A stretch of DNA of 64,000 nt from an uncultured Lachnospiraceae bacterium (GCA_910589195.1 CAJUTC010000015.1:1-64000); one strand, 5' to 3'; numbered from the stretch's first letter, positions 35,349 through 45,307 are shown. Notes: generated by a model not told the origin, from the sequence alone. Numbers and translations: made by a program.

Positions 35349-35816
35349 CTATGAAATAGAAGGAGCCAGGGACTCTTTTATTGCTGCTTTATCCAGGGCT
35401 GACTGTATGGCTTTCAGCAGCATGGCAGAGGTATATTTCTGCTCCGACTGATATGTAACGGCATCCAAGGACTGGTTTTTTAAAATTTGTTCGGTTAAGC
35501 TCTGCATAGCTGGCTCCACCAAAGGATACATGGCGGCCACAGAGTCGCTTAAGGGTTTTAAGGTGATGGAATTAATATGGTTTGCGTCTACGGTGACCTC
35601 CACATTGACCTGACCATTGCCCAGGGATATGGAGGAGGAGTAAACGCCGGGAGTATAGCTGGCCTCCGCGGATGACGATTCCGGCTGGACGGATTCCTTA
35701 TCCCGTCGGAACATAATGAGGAACAGGGCGATCAGAAGGATAGCAAGGCCAATAAAAATGGCAGTATAGATAATCTCCTTCATACGCAGGACAACGATTT
35801 TAGTTTTGGCGCTCAT
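35349..35816 (-). CDS. FMN-binding-domain-like membrane-anchored protein
   Basis: The 155-residue protein has one N-terminal membrane segment (IYTAIFIGLAILLIALFLIMF), a Ser/Glu linker, and a small extracytoplasmic domain. YTPGVYSSSISLGNGQVNVEVTV is the repeated strand pattern of FMN_bind domains, and SLTEQILKNQSLDAVTYQSE continues it. In characterised relatives FMN is attached to a Ser/Thr in S-G-A-T; here the matching place reads SEQKYTSAMLLKA, so flavinylation is uncertain. GGAGG precedes the start. Confidence 0.65.
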   Translation of the reverse strand: MSAKTKIVVLRMKEIIYTAIFIGLAILLIALFLIMFRRDKESVQPESSSAEASYTPGVYSSSISLGNGQVNVEVTVDANHINSITLKPLSDSVAAMYPLVEPAMQSLTEQILKNQSLDAVTYQSEQKYTSAMLLKAIQSALDKAAIKESLAPSIS

Positions 35817-35927
35817 GGGAAACCTCCGTAATGATTTATTATAATCTATGAAAAGATTTGATAATTAGAACAACGAGTCTTTTTCTGCTAATCTCCCCCT
35901 GAAAAGAAAATCTATGGTATAATAAGG

Positions 35928-35972
35928 AAACGTATCCCTTATCCGCAGCCTGGCGGCTGTGGACATAGTATA
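35928..35972 (+). repeat. Dispersed hairpin repeat, copy 2 (upstream of addB)
   Basis: It contains CTTATCCGCAGCC-TGGC-GGCTGTGGACAT, matching the copy before glgX. It is flanked by the direct repeats TATAATAAGGAAACG (from 35918) and TATAATAAAAGGAAACG (from about 35969). The TATAAT in each flank could act as a -10 box. Confidence 0.6.
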
Positions 35973-36057
35973 ATAAAAGGAAACGAGTCACACAGCGAAG
36001 CGAAATATGTTTATTATTCAAAAACGCCTATTTATGGTTTTTGTAACAGGAGGTTTT

Positions 36058-39000
36058 ATGTCACTGCAATTTATACTAGGGCCTTCCGGGTCAGGAAAGA
36101 CCCGATATCTTTATGAGGAAATAATCCGTGAGTCGATGGAACATCCGGAAACCAGCTATTTCGTATTTGTGCCGGAACAGTCTACCATGCAGACGCAAAA
36201 GGAGTTGATCCGTCTTCATCCTCGCCATGGTCTGACGAATGTGGATGTGCTGAGTTTTAATCGTCTGGCTTATCGAGTGTTTGAAGATTTGGCGGTCGAA
36301 ACCCTGACTGTGCTGGACGATATGGGAAAGTCTATGATACTGCGGAAGGTGGCAGCAGAAAAAAAGAAAGAGCTTCATTACTATCAAAGGCATTTAAACC
36401 AGAACGGATTTGTAAACCAATTAAAATCCTTGCTGTCAGAATTGTACCAGTACGGGGTAACGCCAAACATGTTAGAGGAGCTGAATCAACAGGCGCCAAA
36501 GCCGATTTTAAAAGAGAAGCTAAATGATCTGGAAGTTATGTTCCGGGGGTTTCGGGATTATATTCAAAATAAATTTACCACAGTTGAAGAAGTGCTGGAC
36601 TTATGCTGCCGGGAACTGCCACGATGGAACAAACTTTCCAAAAGTGAGATCTACCTGGATGGGTATACCGGATTTACACCGGTCCAGTACCGGATTTTGG
36701 AACTGTGTATGGGAATTAGCAGCCGGGTTCGGCTGGCGGTAACGGTTGACCTTTCAGAGCCGTTCTATCAGGAAGGGAAGAAAGAAGATTTATTTTATAT
36801 GAGCCGCCATATGATATGCAAGCTGATTGACAGCGCAGCCAAGGCAGGTGTGGATCACGAATCAGATATCCTGCTGAATCCGAATGCTCAGGCAAGGTTT
36901 CAAAACAGTCCGGATTTGGCCTATTTGGAGCGCTGCTTTCACCGGTATGGGACGAAAAGAGGGAATAATCCCCCCAAGGCGCAAAATGACAGGGAGGAAA
37001 TCCGGATTTACCAGGGAAGGAATCCAGCCAAAGAAGTAGCGTTTGTGTGCAGGCAGATTGAACGAGGCCTGCAAAAAGGACTTCGTTACCGGGATATGGC
37101 TGTGATCACAGGTGACTTGCCTTCCTATGGAAGAGAAGTGGAAAAGCAGTTCCGGGAAAGGGGAATCCCGTACTTTCTGGATGACAAAAAAAGCATTTTA
37201 TCGAATCCGTTCGTAGAACTAATCCGTTCAGCTTTAGAAACGGTTAGGTTGGATTTTCCCTATGAAAGCCTGTTCCGCTGCCTAAAAACAGGCCTGGTAA
37301 TGGATGGAAGCTGGATGGAGCCAGAGGAAGATGAGGAGGGAATCCAGGAAGAATTGGATCGGATGGAAAATTATGTAAAGGCATTGGGGATCCGAGGATA
37401 CAAAAGGTGGTCTTCTTCCTGGGAACGGACATACCGGGGAGCGGAAAAACTTAACTTAGAGCAGTTGAATCAGATTCGCCAGGCAGTGGTGGAAATCTTT
37501 GAACCTTTTCGCCAAGGCCTTAAGAAATCAGATAGTACAGGCGCTTCCATGGCAGAGGAGCTTGTCCGATTTCTGAAACAGCTTTCCCTGGAAGAGAAGC
37601 TTCAGCAAAAGGCCAAGCGTCTGATGGAAGAAGGGTTTAGCGGTCTGGCAAAAGAGTACAGCCAGGTATACAGTCTGACAGAAGAATTGCTGGAACGGCT
37701 GAAAGGACTTCTGGGAGATGAGCCCATGAAACTGAAGGAATTTTCCGAGATTTTGGACGCGGGATTTGGCGAGATTCAGGTGGCGACCCTTCCGGCTACG
37801 GTTGATCGGGTGGTGGTGGGAGATCTGACCAGAACCCGTCTGGATCAAATCCGAATTCTGTATCTGATTGGAGCAAATGAGGGGGTGATTCCCCAGAGAA
37901 AGGAAAATAAAGGGCTGTTAACGGATGAGGAGCGGGAATTTTTTGCGGATAAACAGGTGGAGCTTGCGCCTTCAGCAAAGGAAAACGGGCTGATGCAGCA
38001 GTTTTATCTTTATTTGACACTGACAAAGCCGTCGGATCAGCTAGTGATTACGTATGGAGCATATACCGGAAGCGGGAAAGAGCTGCGCCCCTCGCCGGTG
38101 ATAAGGGAAATTTCTGATTTATTTCCGGACGGGCGGGTATTGGGTAAAAACCAAACGTTGGAGTCTTATGAACCGAAAACGCCAGAAACGGAGCCGCTTT
38201 GTGTGCCGTATTCAAAGCTGGAGGCAATCCAGCTTTTAGCAGAAGGACTTCGGGATCTGGAAGGGGAAAGAAAAAAACAGACGCTGGAATTATTTTCCTA
38301 TTTATACCGCCACCCTTCCTGCCACCAGCAGGCTGTAAAGTTGGCGGAAGCGTTTTCCTACTGCTATCAGGAAAGGGGAATTGGACGCGCGGCTGCCAGG
38401 GCTCTTTATGGGAGGGTTTTGGAGGGCAGTGTTACCCGGCTGGAGCTGTATGCGGCCTGTGCCTATTCCCATTTTCTCCGCTATGGCCTGGAGTTAATGG
38501 AGCGGCGGGAATATGAACTTGGGGCAGTGGATATGGGAAATTTGTTTCACCAGTCCCTGGATTTTTGCTTTGAAGCTTTGGGGAAACAGGGGCTTTCCTT
38601 AGCCTCCCTTTCAGAAGATCAAAGGAGGGAACTGGTAACGGCCAGCGTAAAAAAGGCAGCCGAAGATTATGGAAATACCATTCTCCAAAGTTCGTCCCGC
38701 AATGCCTATCTGGTACGGCGGATTTCAAGGATAACCGATCGGACTATGTGGGCACTTGGCGAACAGTTAAAAAAGGGGGAATTCCATCCTGCCGGGTTTG
38801 AGGTGTCTTTTTCGGCAGCCGATCAGTTAAACGCAATGAAGATTGCGTTATCGGAGGATGAGGCCTTGCATTTGAAGGGGAGGATTGACCGGCTGGATCT
38901 AAGCGAGGATGAAACCCATATTTATGTAAAAATCATTGACTACAAATCAGGAAGTACCAGCTTTGATTTAGCGGCGATTTACTATGGGCTTCAGCTCCAG

Positions 39001-39627
39001 CTTGTGGTATACATGGATGCGGCAGTGGAGATGGAAGAACGGAGGCATCCGGATAAAGAAGTAATTCCTGCTGGACTGTTTTATTACCATATTTTAGATC
39101 CTATGATTGAGAAAAAAGAAGAAATGACACCAGAAGCCATTGAAGACCAGATTAAAAAGCAGCTTAAAATGGACGGACTGGTAAACAGTGATTTAGAAGT
39201 TATTAAAAAGCTGGATCGGGAAATCGAAGGGGAATCCGATGTAATCCCGGTAGCTATGAAGGCAGGTTTGATTCAGGAAGCGCGATCTTGCGTAGCCAGC
39301 GGGAAACGGTTTGGCTATTTGCGGGATTATGTCAGAAGCCGATGCAAAAAGACCGGGCAGGAAATTTTAAAAGGTGAAGTGACAATGCGTCCGATGAAGC
39401 AGGGAAACCGAACAGGATGCGATTATTGCCCCTATCACGCGGTATGCGGATTCGATCGGAAAACGGCAGGATATGGATATCGGAAGCTTAAAAACTTAAA
39501 GCCGGAGGAAATCTGGAAGGAAATCATACCAGAGGAGGAAGAAAATCCGGAATTGGATGAAGCAATGGAGAAGGGAGGCGCAGCCAGTGAAAATGACATG
39601 GACCGAGGATCAGGCCAGGGTAATTGA
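36058..39627 (+). CDS. addB: ATP-dependent helicase/deoxyribonuclease subunit B
   Basis: ATG 36058 follows AGGAGG; the longer open frame has no such site. The 1189-residue protein starts with Walker A LGPSGSGKT. The C-terminal RecB-type nuclease has VKIIDYKSGSTSFDL with the catalytic D and K. Four cysteines match the AddB 4Fe-4S cluster: one in YAACAYSHFLRYGL and three in CDYCPYHAVC near the C-terminus. AddAB resects double-strand breaks and loads RecA at Chi-like sites. addA overlaps its end. Confidence 0.94.
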   Translation: MSLQFILGPSGSGKTRYLYEEIIRESMEHPETSYFVFVPEQSTMQTQKELIRLHPRHGLTNVDVLSFNRLAYRVFEDLAVETLTVLDDMGKSMILRKVAAEKKKELHYYQRHLNQNGFVNQLKSLLSELYQYGVTPNMLEELNQQAPKPILKEKLNDLEVMFRGFRDYIQNKFTTVEEVLDLCCRELPRWNKLSKSEIYLDGYTGFTPVQYRILELCMGISSRVRLAVTVDLSEPFYQEGKKEDLFYMSRHMICKLIDSAAKAGVDHESDILLNPNAQARFQNSPDLAYLERCFHRYGTKRGNNPPKAQNDREEIRIYQGRNPAKEVAFVCRQIERGLQKGLRYRDMAVITGDLPSYGREVEKQFRERGIPYFLDDKKSILSNPFVELIRSALETVRLDFPYESLFRCLKTGLVMDGSWMEPEEDEEGIQEELDRMENYVKALGIRGYKRWSSSWERTYRGAEKLNLEQLNQIRQAVVEIFEPFRQGLKKSDSTGASMAEELVRFLKQLSLEEKLQQKAKRLMEEGFSGLAKEYSQVYSLTEELLERLKGLLGDEPMKLKEFSEILDAGFGEIQVATLPATVDRVVVGDLTRTRLDQIRILYLIGANEGVIPQRKENKGLLTDEEREFFADKQVELAPSAKENGLMQQFYLYLTLTKPSDQLVITYGAYTGSGKELRPSPVIREISDLFPDGRVLGKNQTLESYEPKTPETEPLCVPYSKLEAIQLLAEGLRDLEGERKKQTLELFSYLYRHPSCHQQAVKLAEAFSYCYQERGIGRAAARALYGRVLEGSVTRLELYAACAYSHFLRYGLELMERREYELGAVDMGNLFHQSLDFCFEALGKQGLSLASLSEDQRRELVTASVKKAAEDYGNTILQSSSRNAYLVRRISRITDRTMWALGEQLKKGEFHPAGFEVSFSAADQLNAMKIALSEDEALHLKGRIDRLDLSEDETHIYVKIIDYKSGSTSFDLAAIYYGLQLQLVVYMDAAVEMEERRHPDKEVIPAGLFYYHILDPMIEKKEEMTPEAIEDQIKKQLKMDGLVNSDLEVIKKLDREIEGESDVIPVAMKAGLIQEARSCVASGKRFGYLRDYVRSRCKKTGQEILKGEVTMRPMKQGNRTGCDYCPYHAVCGFDRKTAGYGYRKLKNLKPEEIWKEIIPEEEENPELDEAMEKGGAASENDMDRGSGQGN

Positions 39628-42600
39628 CAGCCGGAACCGGAATCTTTTAGTATCGGCTGCTGCCGGAAGTGGCAAAACAGCAGTTTTGGTGGAGCGGATT
39701 GTAAAAATGGTATCGGATGAAAAACATCCGGTGGATCTGGACCGACTACTTGTGATGACGTTTACCAATGGGGCTGCAGCGGAAATGCGGGAGCGGATCG
39801 GAAAGGCCATTGGAGAACGGCTTTTAGCAAATCCAAATCAAAGCCGGCTGCGGCTTCAGGCAGCACTGGTTCCCCATGCCCAGATTCAAACCATTGACAG
39901 CTTCTGCCTGTCCCTAATCCGGAGCCATTACGCAGGCTTAGATATTGATCCTTCATTCCGTGTGGGGGATGAGGGGGAGCTGACGCTTTTAATGGCAGAT
40001 GTGATGGCAGAGCTTTTAGAAGGGCATTACCAGAAGGGAGAGGAAGACTTTGAACAGTTTGTGGAAACGTACGGAAGCGGTAAAACAGATTCTGGCATTG
40101 AGGATGTGATACGCCAGGTGTACCAGTTTTCTGTCAGCCATCCATGGCCTAAGGAGTGGCTGGCCCAATGCCGAAACGAATTTGATGAGGAGAGAATCCT
40201 CCATAGCGTTTACTGTCCCTGGATGGAATTCCTTCTTAAGGATGTAAAACTGCAGATGAAGGAGCTGGGGCGGCAGCTAGAGAGGGCTTGGCAGGTATGC
40301 CAGGAGTCAGACGGCCCAGAATGTTATCTTCCCACCATTCGGGAGGATAAGGAGCTTATCAATTGGATTGGGAATTCGGAAACGTTTGAAGAACTTTGCC
40401 AAAGGCTTTCCAACGCGTCGTTTGGAAGGCTGTCAGCCGTAAGAAAAAAGGACATTGATCCTGAGAAAAAGGAATTTGTTTCTTCTGTCAGGAGCCAGGC
40501 AAAAAAGGCAGTAGAAAAATGTCGGACTCAATATGCTTCTCAAACCTTGGATGAGATTTGGCAGGATATGAGAGGCTGCGCGCCGGCAGTAAAGAAGCTT
40601 TTGGATTTAGCGGAAGAGTTTCTGGATCTGTATCAGCAGGCCAAGCGGGATCGCAACCTGGTGGACTTTGGCGATTTGGAACATTATGCCTTGGAAATCC
40701 TTTACCAGGACGGAAAGCCTTCCCAGGTGGCAGATGAGATCAGCGCCTGGTATGAGGAAATTTTAGTAGATGAATACCAGGACAGCAATTTTGTTCAGGA
40801 AAAACTTTTGGAAGCTATATCAGGAGAACGGTTTGGCAGGCCAAATGTGTTTATGGTTGGAGATGTAAAACAGAGCATTTATCGGTTCCGCCAGGCCAGG
40901 CCAGAGCTTTTCCTGGAAAAATATAAACGGTACAAGACCGAAGAATGCCAGTACCAAAAGATTGAGCTTCAGAAAAATTTCCGAAGCAGAAGCCAGGTGC
41001 TGGAAAGCATTAACCAGGTATTTGGGCAGATTATGTCAGAAAGCCTGGGCGGAATCCAGTATACAGAAGATACGGCGCTGCATCCGGGAGCCTCCTTCCC
41101 GGATATTCCCAAACAGGAAGGAGAGGAGGCGCAGCAATATCAGACCGAACTGTTTGTAGTGAATACTGGAAGCAGAGAACTTTCGGCTCTGGACGAAGAG
41201 GCAAAGGATTTTACCAGCAGAGAGATTGAAGTAAAACTGGCGGTTCAGCAAATAAAACGGCTTACGGATCCGGATGAGGGTCTATTTATCTGGGACAAGG
41301 AAGAAGGGAAATATCGGAGAGCACGGTATGGAGATATTGTAATTCTTTTAAGAAGCCTTTCCGGGTGGGCGGAGCTGTTTGTAAATGGTTTGATGAATGC
41401 AGGGATTCCGGCGTACGCCCAATCTCAGGCCGGGTATTTTGATACGACTGAGGTGGAAACCATGTTAAGCCTTCTGTCTGTTCTTGATAACCCGATTCAG
41501 GATATCCCCTTGGCCGCTGTTATGCGTTCGCCCATTATCGGGATGAAGGACGAAGAATTAGCCTGGATGATGGCAAGGTATAAGCAAACAGTGGAAAAAG
41601 GACAGGACAGGGGGATTTATGGAGCCTGGCGGTTTTGGATGAAAGAGGAAGAAGACCAAGCAAGACCTTTGGAGGAAAAACGTAAAGGAGATGAAACAAA
41701 AGCTCAGATTCAGCGAAAACTAAAGATGCTGGATGATTTTGTAAAGCATTTCCGATATTTGGCCGGAATCCTTTCCATTCACCAGCTTTTGGAACAGATT
41801 TACCAGGAAACCGGTTATTATGCGTATGTGTCCGCCATGCCAGCAGGTGAAACCAGGCAGGCCAATCTGGATCTTTTGATTGAGAAAGCAGTCGCATATG
41901 AGAATACCAGCTATCAGGGACTATTTCACTTTATCCGGTACATTGAGCGGCTAAAAAAGATCGAAACGGATTTTGGGGAAGCGGCTGTGGCTGGAGCAGA
42001 AGAGCGAACCGTGCGGATTATGAGCATTCATAAAAGTAAGGGATTGGAGTTCCCGATTGTGATTTTGGCCGGAATGGGAAAGAAATTTAATAAGCAGGAT
42101 GCCTATGGACGGCTGCTGATTGATCCGGATTTTGGAGTAGGGGCGGACTTCCTGGATTTGGAACAGCGTTTAAAAAGCGTTACCTTAAAAAAGCAAGTAT
42201 TAAAGCGGCGGCTGGAATTAGAAGGCCTGGGAGAGGAACTGCGTATCCTTTATGTTGCTATGACCAGGGCAAAAGAAAAGCTAATAATGACAGCTACCGA
42301 CTTACACTTAGAAACGAAGCTTGCAAAATGGGGCATCGATGTGACAGAAGAAGGATGGCTTGTTCCAGGCCGTTCTCCGGTCTTCAAAGAGAAAAAGGGA
42401 AGGTTAAGCCCTCTTCCCTTCACAGCACTGACTGGGGCTGGTTCCTATCTGGACTGGGTTTTAATGGCACTGCATGAGGCTGCTCAAACAATCGCCTCCA
42501 GAAGAATACCAGCGGCAACATTGATCGGGCAGGAGGTGCTGCATCAAATGGAAAAACAGGCATCCAGGGAGATACTGCTTGAGGCGGCAGAATCGGAAGA

Positions 42601-43456
42601 TTCCGATCCGCATTACCGGAGCTTATTAGATGAGGCGCTAAATTTCCGTTATCCTTACCTGGAAGATGTTTCGCTGTATACCATGATGTCGGTATCCGAG
42701 TTAAAACGAAAGAGCCAGGAGGAAGAGGCAGAAGGCGTCATAGAGCTATTTCCTGAAACAGCGATGGAAGAAAAAGAAATGGAAGGAGCATGGGATCAGG
42801 AAGCAGGGCAGGAGGAAATAAACCAGAAAGAAGCAAAGTCTGGAAAGGAAGAAGGAACAAACCAGAAAGAAGCAACACAGGAAGAATCCGAGCATAAGAA
42901 TCCGGAGCAAACGGTTTATAGAGGGATGAGAAAATCCGGTGGAGCGGCACGTGGAACGGCATATCACCGGGCATTAGAGCTGATGTTAGGGGAAGCGTTT
43001 TCTTCATCAGGACAGGTGGCACACAGGTTAGATATGCTGGTAGAGGAAGGGCGCTTGTTAAAAGAAGCCAGAAAGTTAGTGAATGCCCGGGTTTTATGGG
43101 AATTTTTTCAGAGTCCTTTGGGAAAACGGATGATTCAGGCCGGGAAGGAAAAACGGCTGCATAAGGAACAGCAGTTTATGATTGGGATTCCGGCAAGGGA
43201 AATGGATCTGGCAGATTCCGATGAGCTAGTGCTGGTTCAGGGGATGATTGATGCTTATATAGAGGAAGAAGACAGTCTGGTATTGGTAGACTATAAGACG
43301 GATTTTGTAAAGGAAAAGGAAGAGCTGCTTCACCGGTATCATGTGCAGATGCAATACTATATCCGGGCATTGGAGCAGGTAACAGGCAAGCGGGTGAAAG
43401 AGGTACTGATTTATTCTTTGAGCCTTCAGAAAGAAGTGCGGGTAGAGCATGTGTGA
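39587..43456 (+). CDS. addA: ATP-dependent helicase/nuclease subunit A
   Basis: GTG 39587 follows GGGAGG by eight bases and is preferred to the ATG ten codons upstream. The 1289-residue UvrD/Rep-type helicase has AAAGSGKTAVLVERI (Walker A), LVDEYQDSN (Walker B), VGDVKQSIYRFRQA, SIHKSKGLEFPIV and VAMTRAKEKL. The RecB-like nuclease at the C-terminus has LVDYKTDFV. An acidic Gln/Glu/Lys-rich insert (about residues 1045-1120) before the nuclease domain looks like a species-variable linker. It overlaps addB by 41 bases, so the two are co-expressed. Confidence 0.95.
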   Translation: MKMTWTEDQARVIDSRNRNLLVSAAAGSGKTAVLVERIVKMVSDEKHPVDLDRLLVMTFTNGAAAEMRERIGKAIGERLLANPNQSRLRLQAALVPHAQIQTIDSFCLSLIRSHYAGLDIDPSFRVGDEGELTLLMADVMAELLEGHYQKGEEDFEQFVETYGSGKTDSGIEDVIRQVYQFSVSHPWPKEWLAQCRNEFDEERILHSVYCPWMEFLLKDVKLQMKELGRQLERAWQVCQESDGPECYLPTIREDKELINWIGNSETFEELCQRLSNASFGRLSAVRKKDIDPEKKEFVSSVRSQAKKAVEKCRTQYASQTLDEIWQDMRGCAPAVKKLLDLAEEFLDLYQQAKRDRNLVDFGDLEHYALEILYQDGKPSQVADEISAWYEEILVDEYQDSNFVQEKLLEAISGERFGRPNVFMVGDVKQSIYRFRQARPELFLEKYKRYKTEECQYQKIELQKNFRSRSQVLESINQVFGQIMSESLGGIQYTEDTALHPGASFPDIPKQEGEEAQQYQTELFVVNTGSRELSALDEEAKDFTSREIEVKLAVQQIKRLTDPDEGLFIWDKEEGKYRRARYGDIVILLRSLSGWAELFVNGLMNAGIPAYAQSQAGYFDTTEVETMLSLLSVLDNPIQDIPLAAVMRSPIIGMKDEELAWMMARYKQTVEKGQDRGIYGAWRFWMKEEEDQARPLEEKRKGDETKAQIQRKLKMLDDFVKHFRYLAGILSIHQLLEQIYQETGYYAYVSAMPAGETRQANLDLLIEKAVAYENTSYQGLFHFIRYIERLKKIETDFGEAAVAGAEERTVRIMSIHKSKGLEFPIVILAGMGKKFNKQDAYGRLLIDPDFGVGADFLDLEQRLKSVTLKKQVLKRRLELEGLGEELRILYVAMTRAKEKLIMTATDLHLETKLAKWGIDVTEEGWLVPGRSPVFKEKKGRLSPLPFTALTGAGSYLDWVLMALHEAAQTIASRRIPAATLIGQEVLHQMEKQASREILLEAAESEDSDPHYRSLLDEALNFRYPYLEDVSLYTMMSVSELKRKSQEEEAEGVIELFPETAMEEKEMEGAWDQEAGQEEINQKEAKSGKEEGTNQKEATQEESEHKNPEQTVYRGMRKSGGAARGTAYHRALELMLGEAFSSSGQVAHRLDMLVEEGRLLKEARKLVNARVLWEFFQSPLGKRMIQAGKEKRLHKEQQFMIGIPAREMDLADSDELVLVQGMIDAYIEEEDSLVLVDYKTDFVKEKEELLHRYHVQMQYYIRALEQVTGKRVKEVLIYSLSLQKEVRVEHV

Positions 43457-43668
43457 AGTACATGTGAACTTGCTTTGTAGCCGATTCCGGAAATACGGTT
43501 TTGGGTGGCAGAGAGGAAGTTTTGAATAGGAAAAAGGCGGAAAGGCTCTGGAGCTAAGGCTTTGGCATGCCTGGGTGCTTGCTGTGCTTGGCGCATGGCA
43601 GATTGGGTTTTATATTGCGGGAGTGTTTGAACTGTGGTATGCTGTTGAAAGAAAAGGAGCTGAGAAGA

Positions 43669-44397
43669 ATGAACACTTATTTAAATCAAATTTCGGGAAT
43701 CGATGATGCGATTGTATCGATGTTTATGAGTAAACGTTCATGGACCCGTGAAAAAGAATTGCATATCCGACAAGTATGCAGACAGGTTTTACAGCCAAAT
43801 GGCAGCCTGGCGGAATACAATGCTGAGCTGGCAGCCGAATTTGAAGAATTTTCCAATTGGATGTCCAAACTGGTAAAGTGGGGGCAGAAACATATTACCA
43901 TGCTTCGGTTTGTTGATATGTCGATTACAGTTGAAGGTCTGCACCGGGCCGGGCAGGATGACTGGGATGCCCATGCCAAACGTTTTAATAACCGGATTAT
44001 CCGTTCCAGTACCCGATTGGCCCAGTTTTCCTATGAAATGTCTTCCTGGTATGAAGATAAGATTATCCCTACAGACTTGGCCTTAAAAGAATTGGATATT
44101 CATCTTCCGGATGTGTTTGAGCATGAAGGGATTCCTTATATTAAGTCAGTGAACGGCTACATTCGGGAGGGGTATGAAAATAATCCGGATGTAAAACGAG
44201 GATTATATATGTTAAGCATTCCAAGCAATTTTATTTTCAAAATTGATTTGACAGAATGGTCCCACGTATATAAAGAAAGAAATATACATGGCTCCGCAAA
44301 TCCGGAAGTAAAACAATGTTGTGAAAGCATTGCGGATCAGATTGAGGCATTCCATAACCAGTTTAACCGGGATTTATTTATGAAAATCTTAAACTAA
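43669..44397 (+). CDS. Divergent ThyX-like (flavin-dependent thymidylate synthase family) protein
   Basis: ATG 43669 follows AAAAGGAGC, giving 242 residues. No standard domain stands out at first, but the order of motifs fits ThyX: HITMLRFVDMSITVEGLHRA for the strand and helix before the signature, AKRFNNRIIRSSTRLAQFS at the place of RHRxxSxNExSxR, and LTEWSHVYKERNIHGSANPEVKQCCESIADQI at the place of the C-terminal 'W..F...R....A..EI...A' helix. The dihydrofolate reductase gene comes next, a classic partner of thymidylate synthases. The strict RHR...S residues are not kept, so activity is open. The alternative is a conserved protein of other function. Confidence 0.5.
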   Translation: MNTYLNQISGIDDAIVSMFMSKRSWTREKELHIRQVCRQVLQPNGSLAEYNAELAAEFEEFSNWMSKLVKWGQKHITMLRFVDMSITVEGLHRAGQDDWDAHAKRFNNRIIRSSTRLAQFSYEMSSWYEDKIIPTDLALKELDIHLPDVFEHEGIPYIKSVNGYIREGYENNPDVKRGLYMLSIPSNFIFKIDLTEWSHVYKERNIHGSANPEVKQCCESIADQIEAFHNQFNRDLFMKILN

Positions 44398-44503
44398 ACC
44401 GTTATGCGCCTGGCTATGGAGCTTTATCATAATCTTTGGAATTCCTTTCGGCACCTACGCGCCGCTTAGGGCATCATCATACATGCAAGGAGGCGATGGC
44501 AAA

Positions 44504-45004
44504 ATGAATATTATGGTAGCTGTTGACCGAAATTGGGCCATAGGCTATAAAGGCAGCACTTTAGTAGCCATCCCGGCTGACCGGAAGCTGTTTCGAGAAG
44601 AAACCAGGGGAAAAGTAGTAGTTATGGGGCGGAAGACCTTGGAAAGCCTTCCAGGGGGACAGCCCCTGCCAGGAAGGATCAATATTGTCCTGTCCCGCAG
44701 TGCAGACAATTTTGGAAAAGGGATCATTGTATGCAAAAGTCTGGAGGAAGGGCTTATCGAATGCGCAAAATATCCGACAGAAGATGTGTATGTGATTGGC
44801 GGGCAGGAAATTTATGAAGCCTTTCTTCCTTACTGCAGCGTAGCCCATGTAACCTGGATTGATTATACTTATCAGGCTGATACCTATTTCCCAAATCTGG
44901 AAACGGATCCTAAATGGGTGCTGGCAGCGGAGAGCGACGAACAAACTTATTTTGATCTCTGCTATGAATTTCGGATGTATTGCCGGAAATCCGCACTGAA
45001 ATAA
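44504..45004 (+). CDS. folA: Dihydrofolate reductase
   Basis: ATG 44504 has AAGGAGG nine bases upstream; the protein has 166 residues. DHFR features are MVAVDRNWAIGYKGSTLVAIPAD (substrate and Met20-loop region), VVVMGRKTLESLPGGQPLPGR (NADPH pocket), and VYVIGGQEIYEAFLPY with the conserved GG. The usual Asp/Glu of the active site aligns with D in IPADRKLFREET. It makes tetrahydrofolate; ThyA-type thymidylate synthesis depends on it, ThyX less so. It is the last gene before a long AT-rich spacer. Confidence 0.92.
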   Translation: MNIMVAVDRNWAIGYKGSTLVAIPADRKLFREETRGKVVVMGRKTLESLPGGQPLPGRINIVLSRSADNFGKGIIVCKSLEEGLIECAKYPTEDVYVIGGQEIYEAFLPYCSVAHVTWIDYTYQADTYFPNLETDPKWVLAAESDEQTYFDLCYEFRMYCRKSALK

Positions 45005-45104
45005 TGAGTATCAGGTAAAAAATTGCTTGTATTAGGAAAAACAAGGAAAAATGAAAAATAAAATCTAAAAAATAGTTTGATTTTTAACAATTACCTAAAA
45101 AATA

Positions 45105-45133
45105 TTGTGAATTTTGCTGATGTGTGATATACT
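45105..45133 (+). promoter_or_regulatory. Promoter of the aldose 1-epimerase gene
   Basis: TTGTGA (45105-45110) and TATACT (45128-45133) are 17 bases apart, preceded by A/T-rich DNA that could act as an UP element. Transcription would start near 45140, giving an untranslated leader of about 165 bases. Confidence 0.65.
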
Positions 45134-45148
45134 CTTACATAGCAGACC

Positions 45149-45274
45149 ATTGGGAAACCCCTTTACAAGACACAGAGGTTGGCAAAATGACCAAATAGGG
45201 CGGCTTGCCACGGCATTCAAACCTGCTTTTGCCGATTTTGACCGATCCCATCACTTGGGAGAGGATTTCCCAAT
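45149..45274 (+). ncRNA. Candidate structured leader RNA (riboswitch-like) upstream of galM
   Basis: An enclosing stem pairs ATTGGGAAA-CC (45149-45159) with GG-A-TTTCCCAAT (45263-45274). Inside are stems GGCAA/TTGCC (45181-45185, 45205-45209), CGGCA/TGCCG (45211-45215, 45230-45234) and TCCCA/TGGGA (45246-45250, 45256-45260). AACCT in the loop of the second stem (45220-45224) can pair with AGGTT (45176-45180), making a pseudoknot. It does not match any riboswitch class I can recall. No terminator follows, so control, if any, would be at translation. Confidence 0.45.
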
Positions 45275-45307
45275 TACCTATGGATAGAAAGAGTGAAAGG
45301 AGATGCG

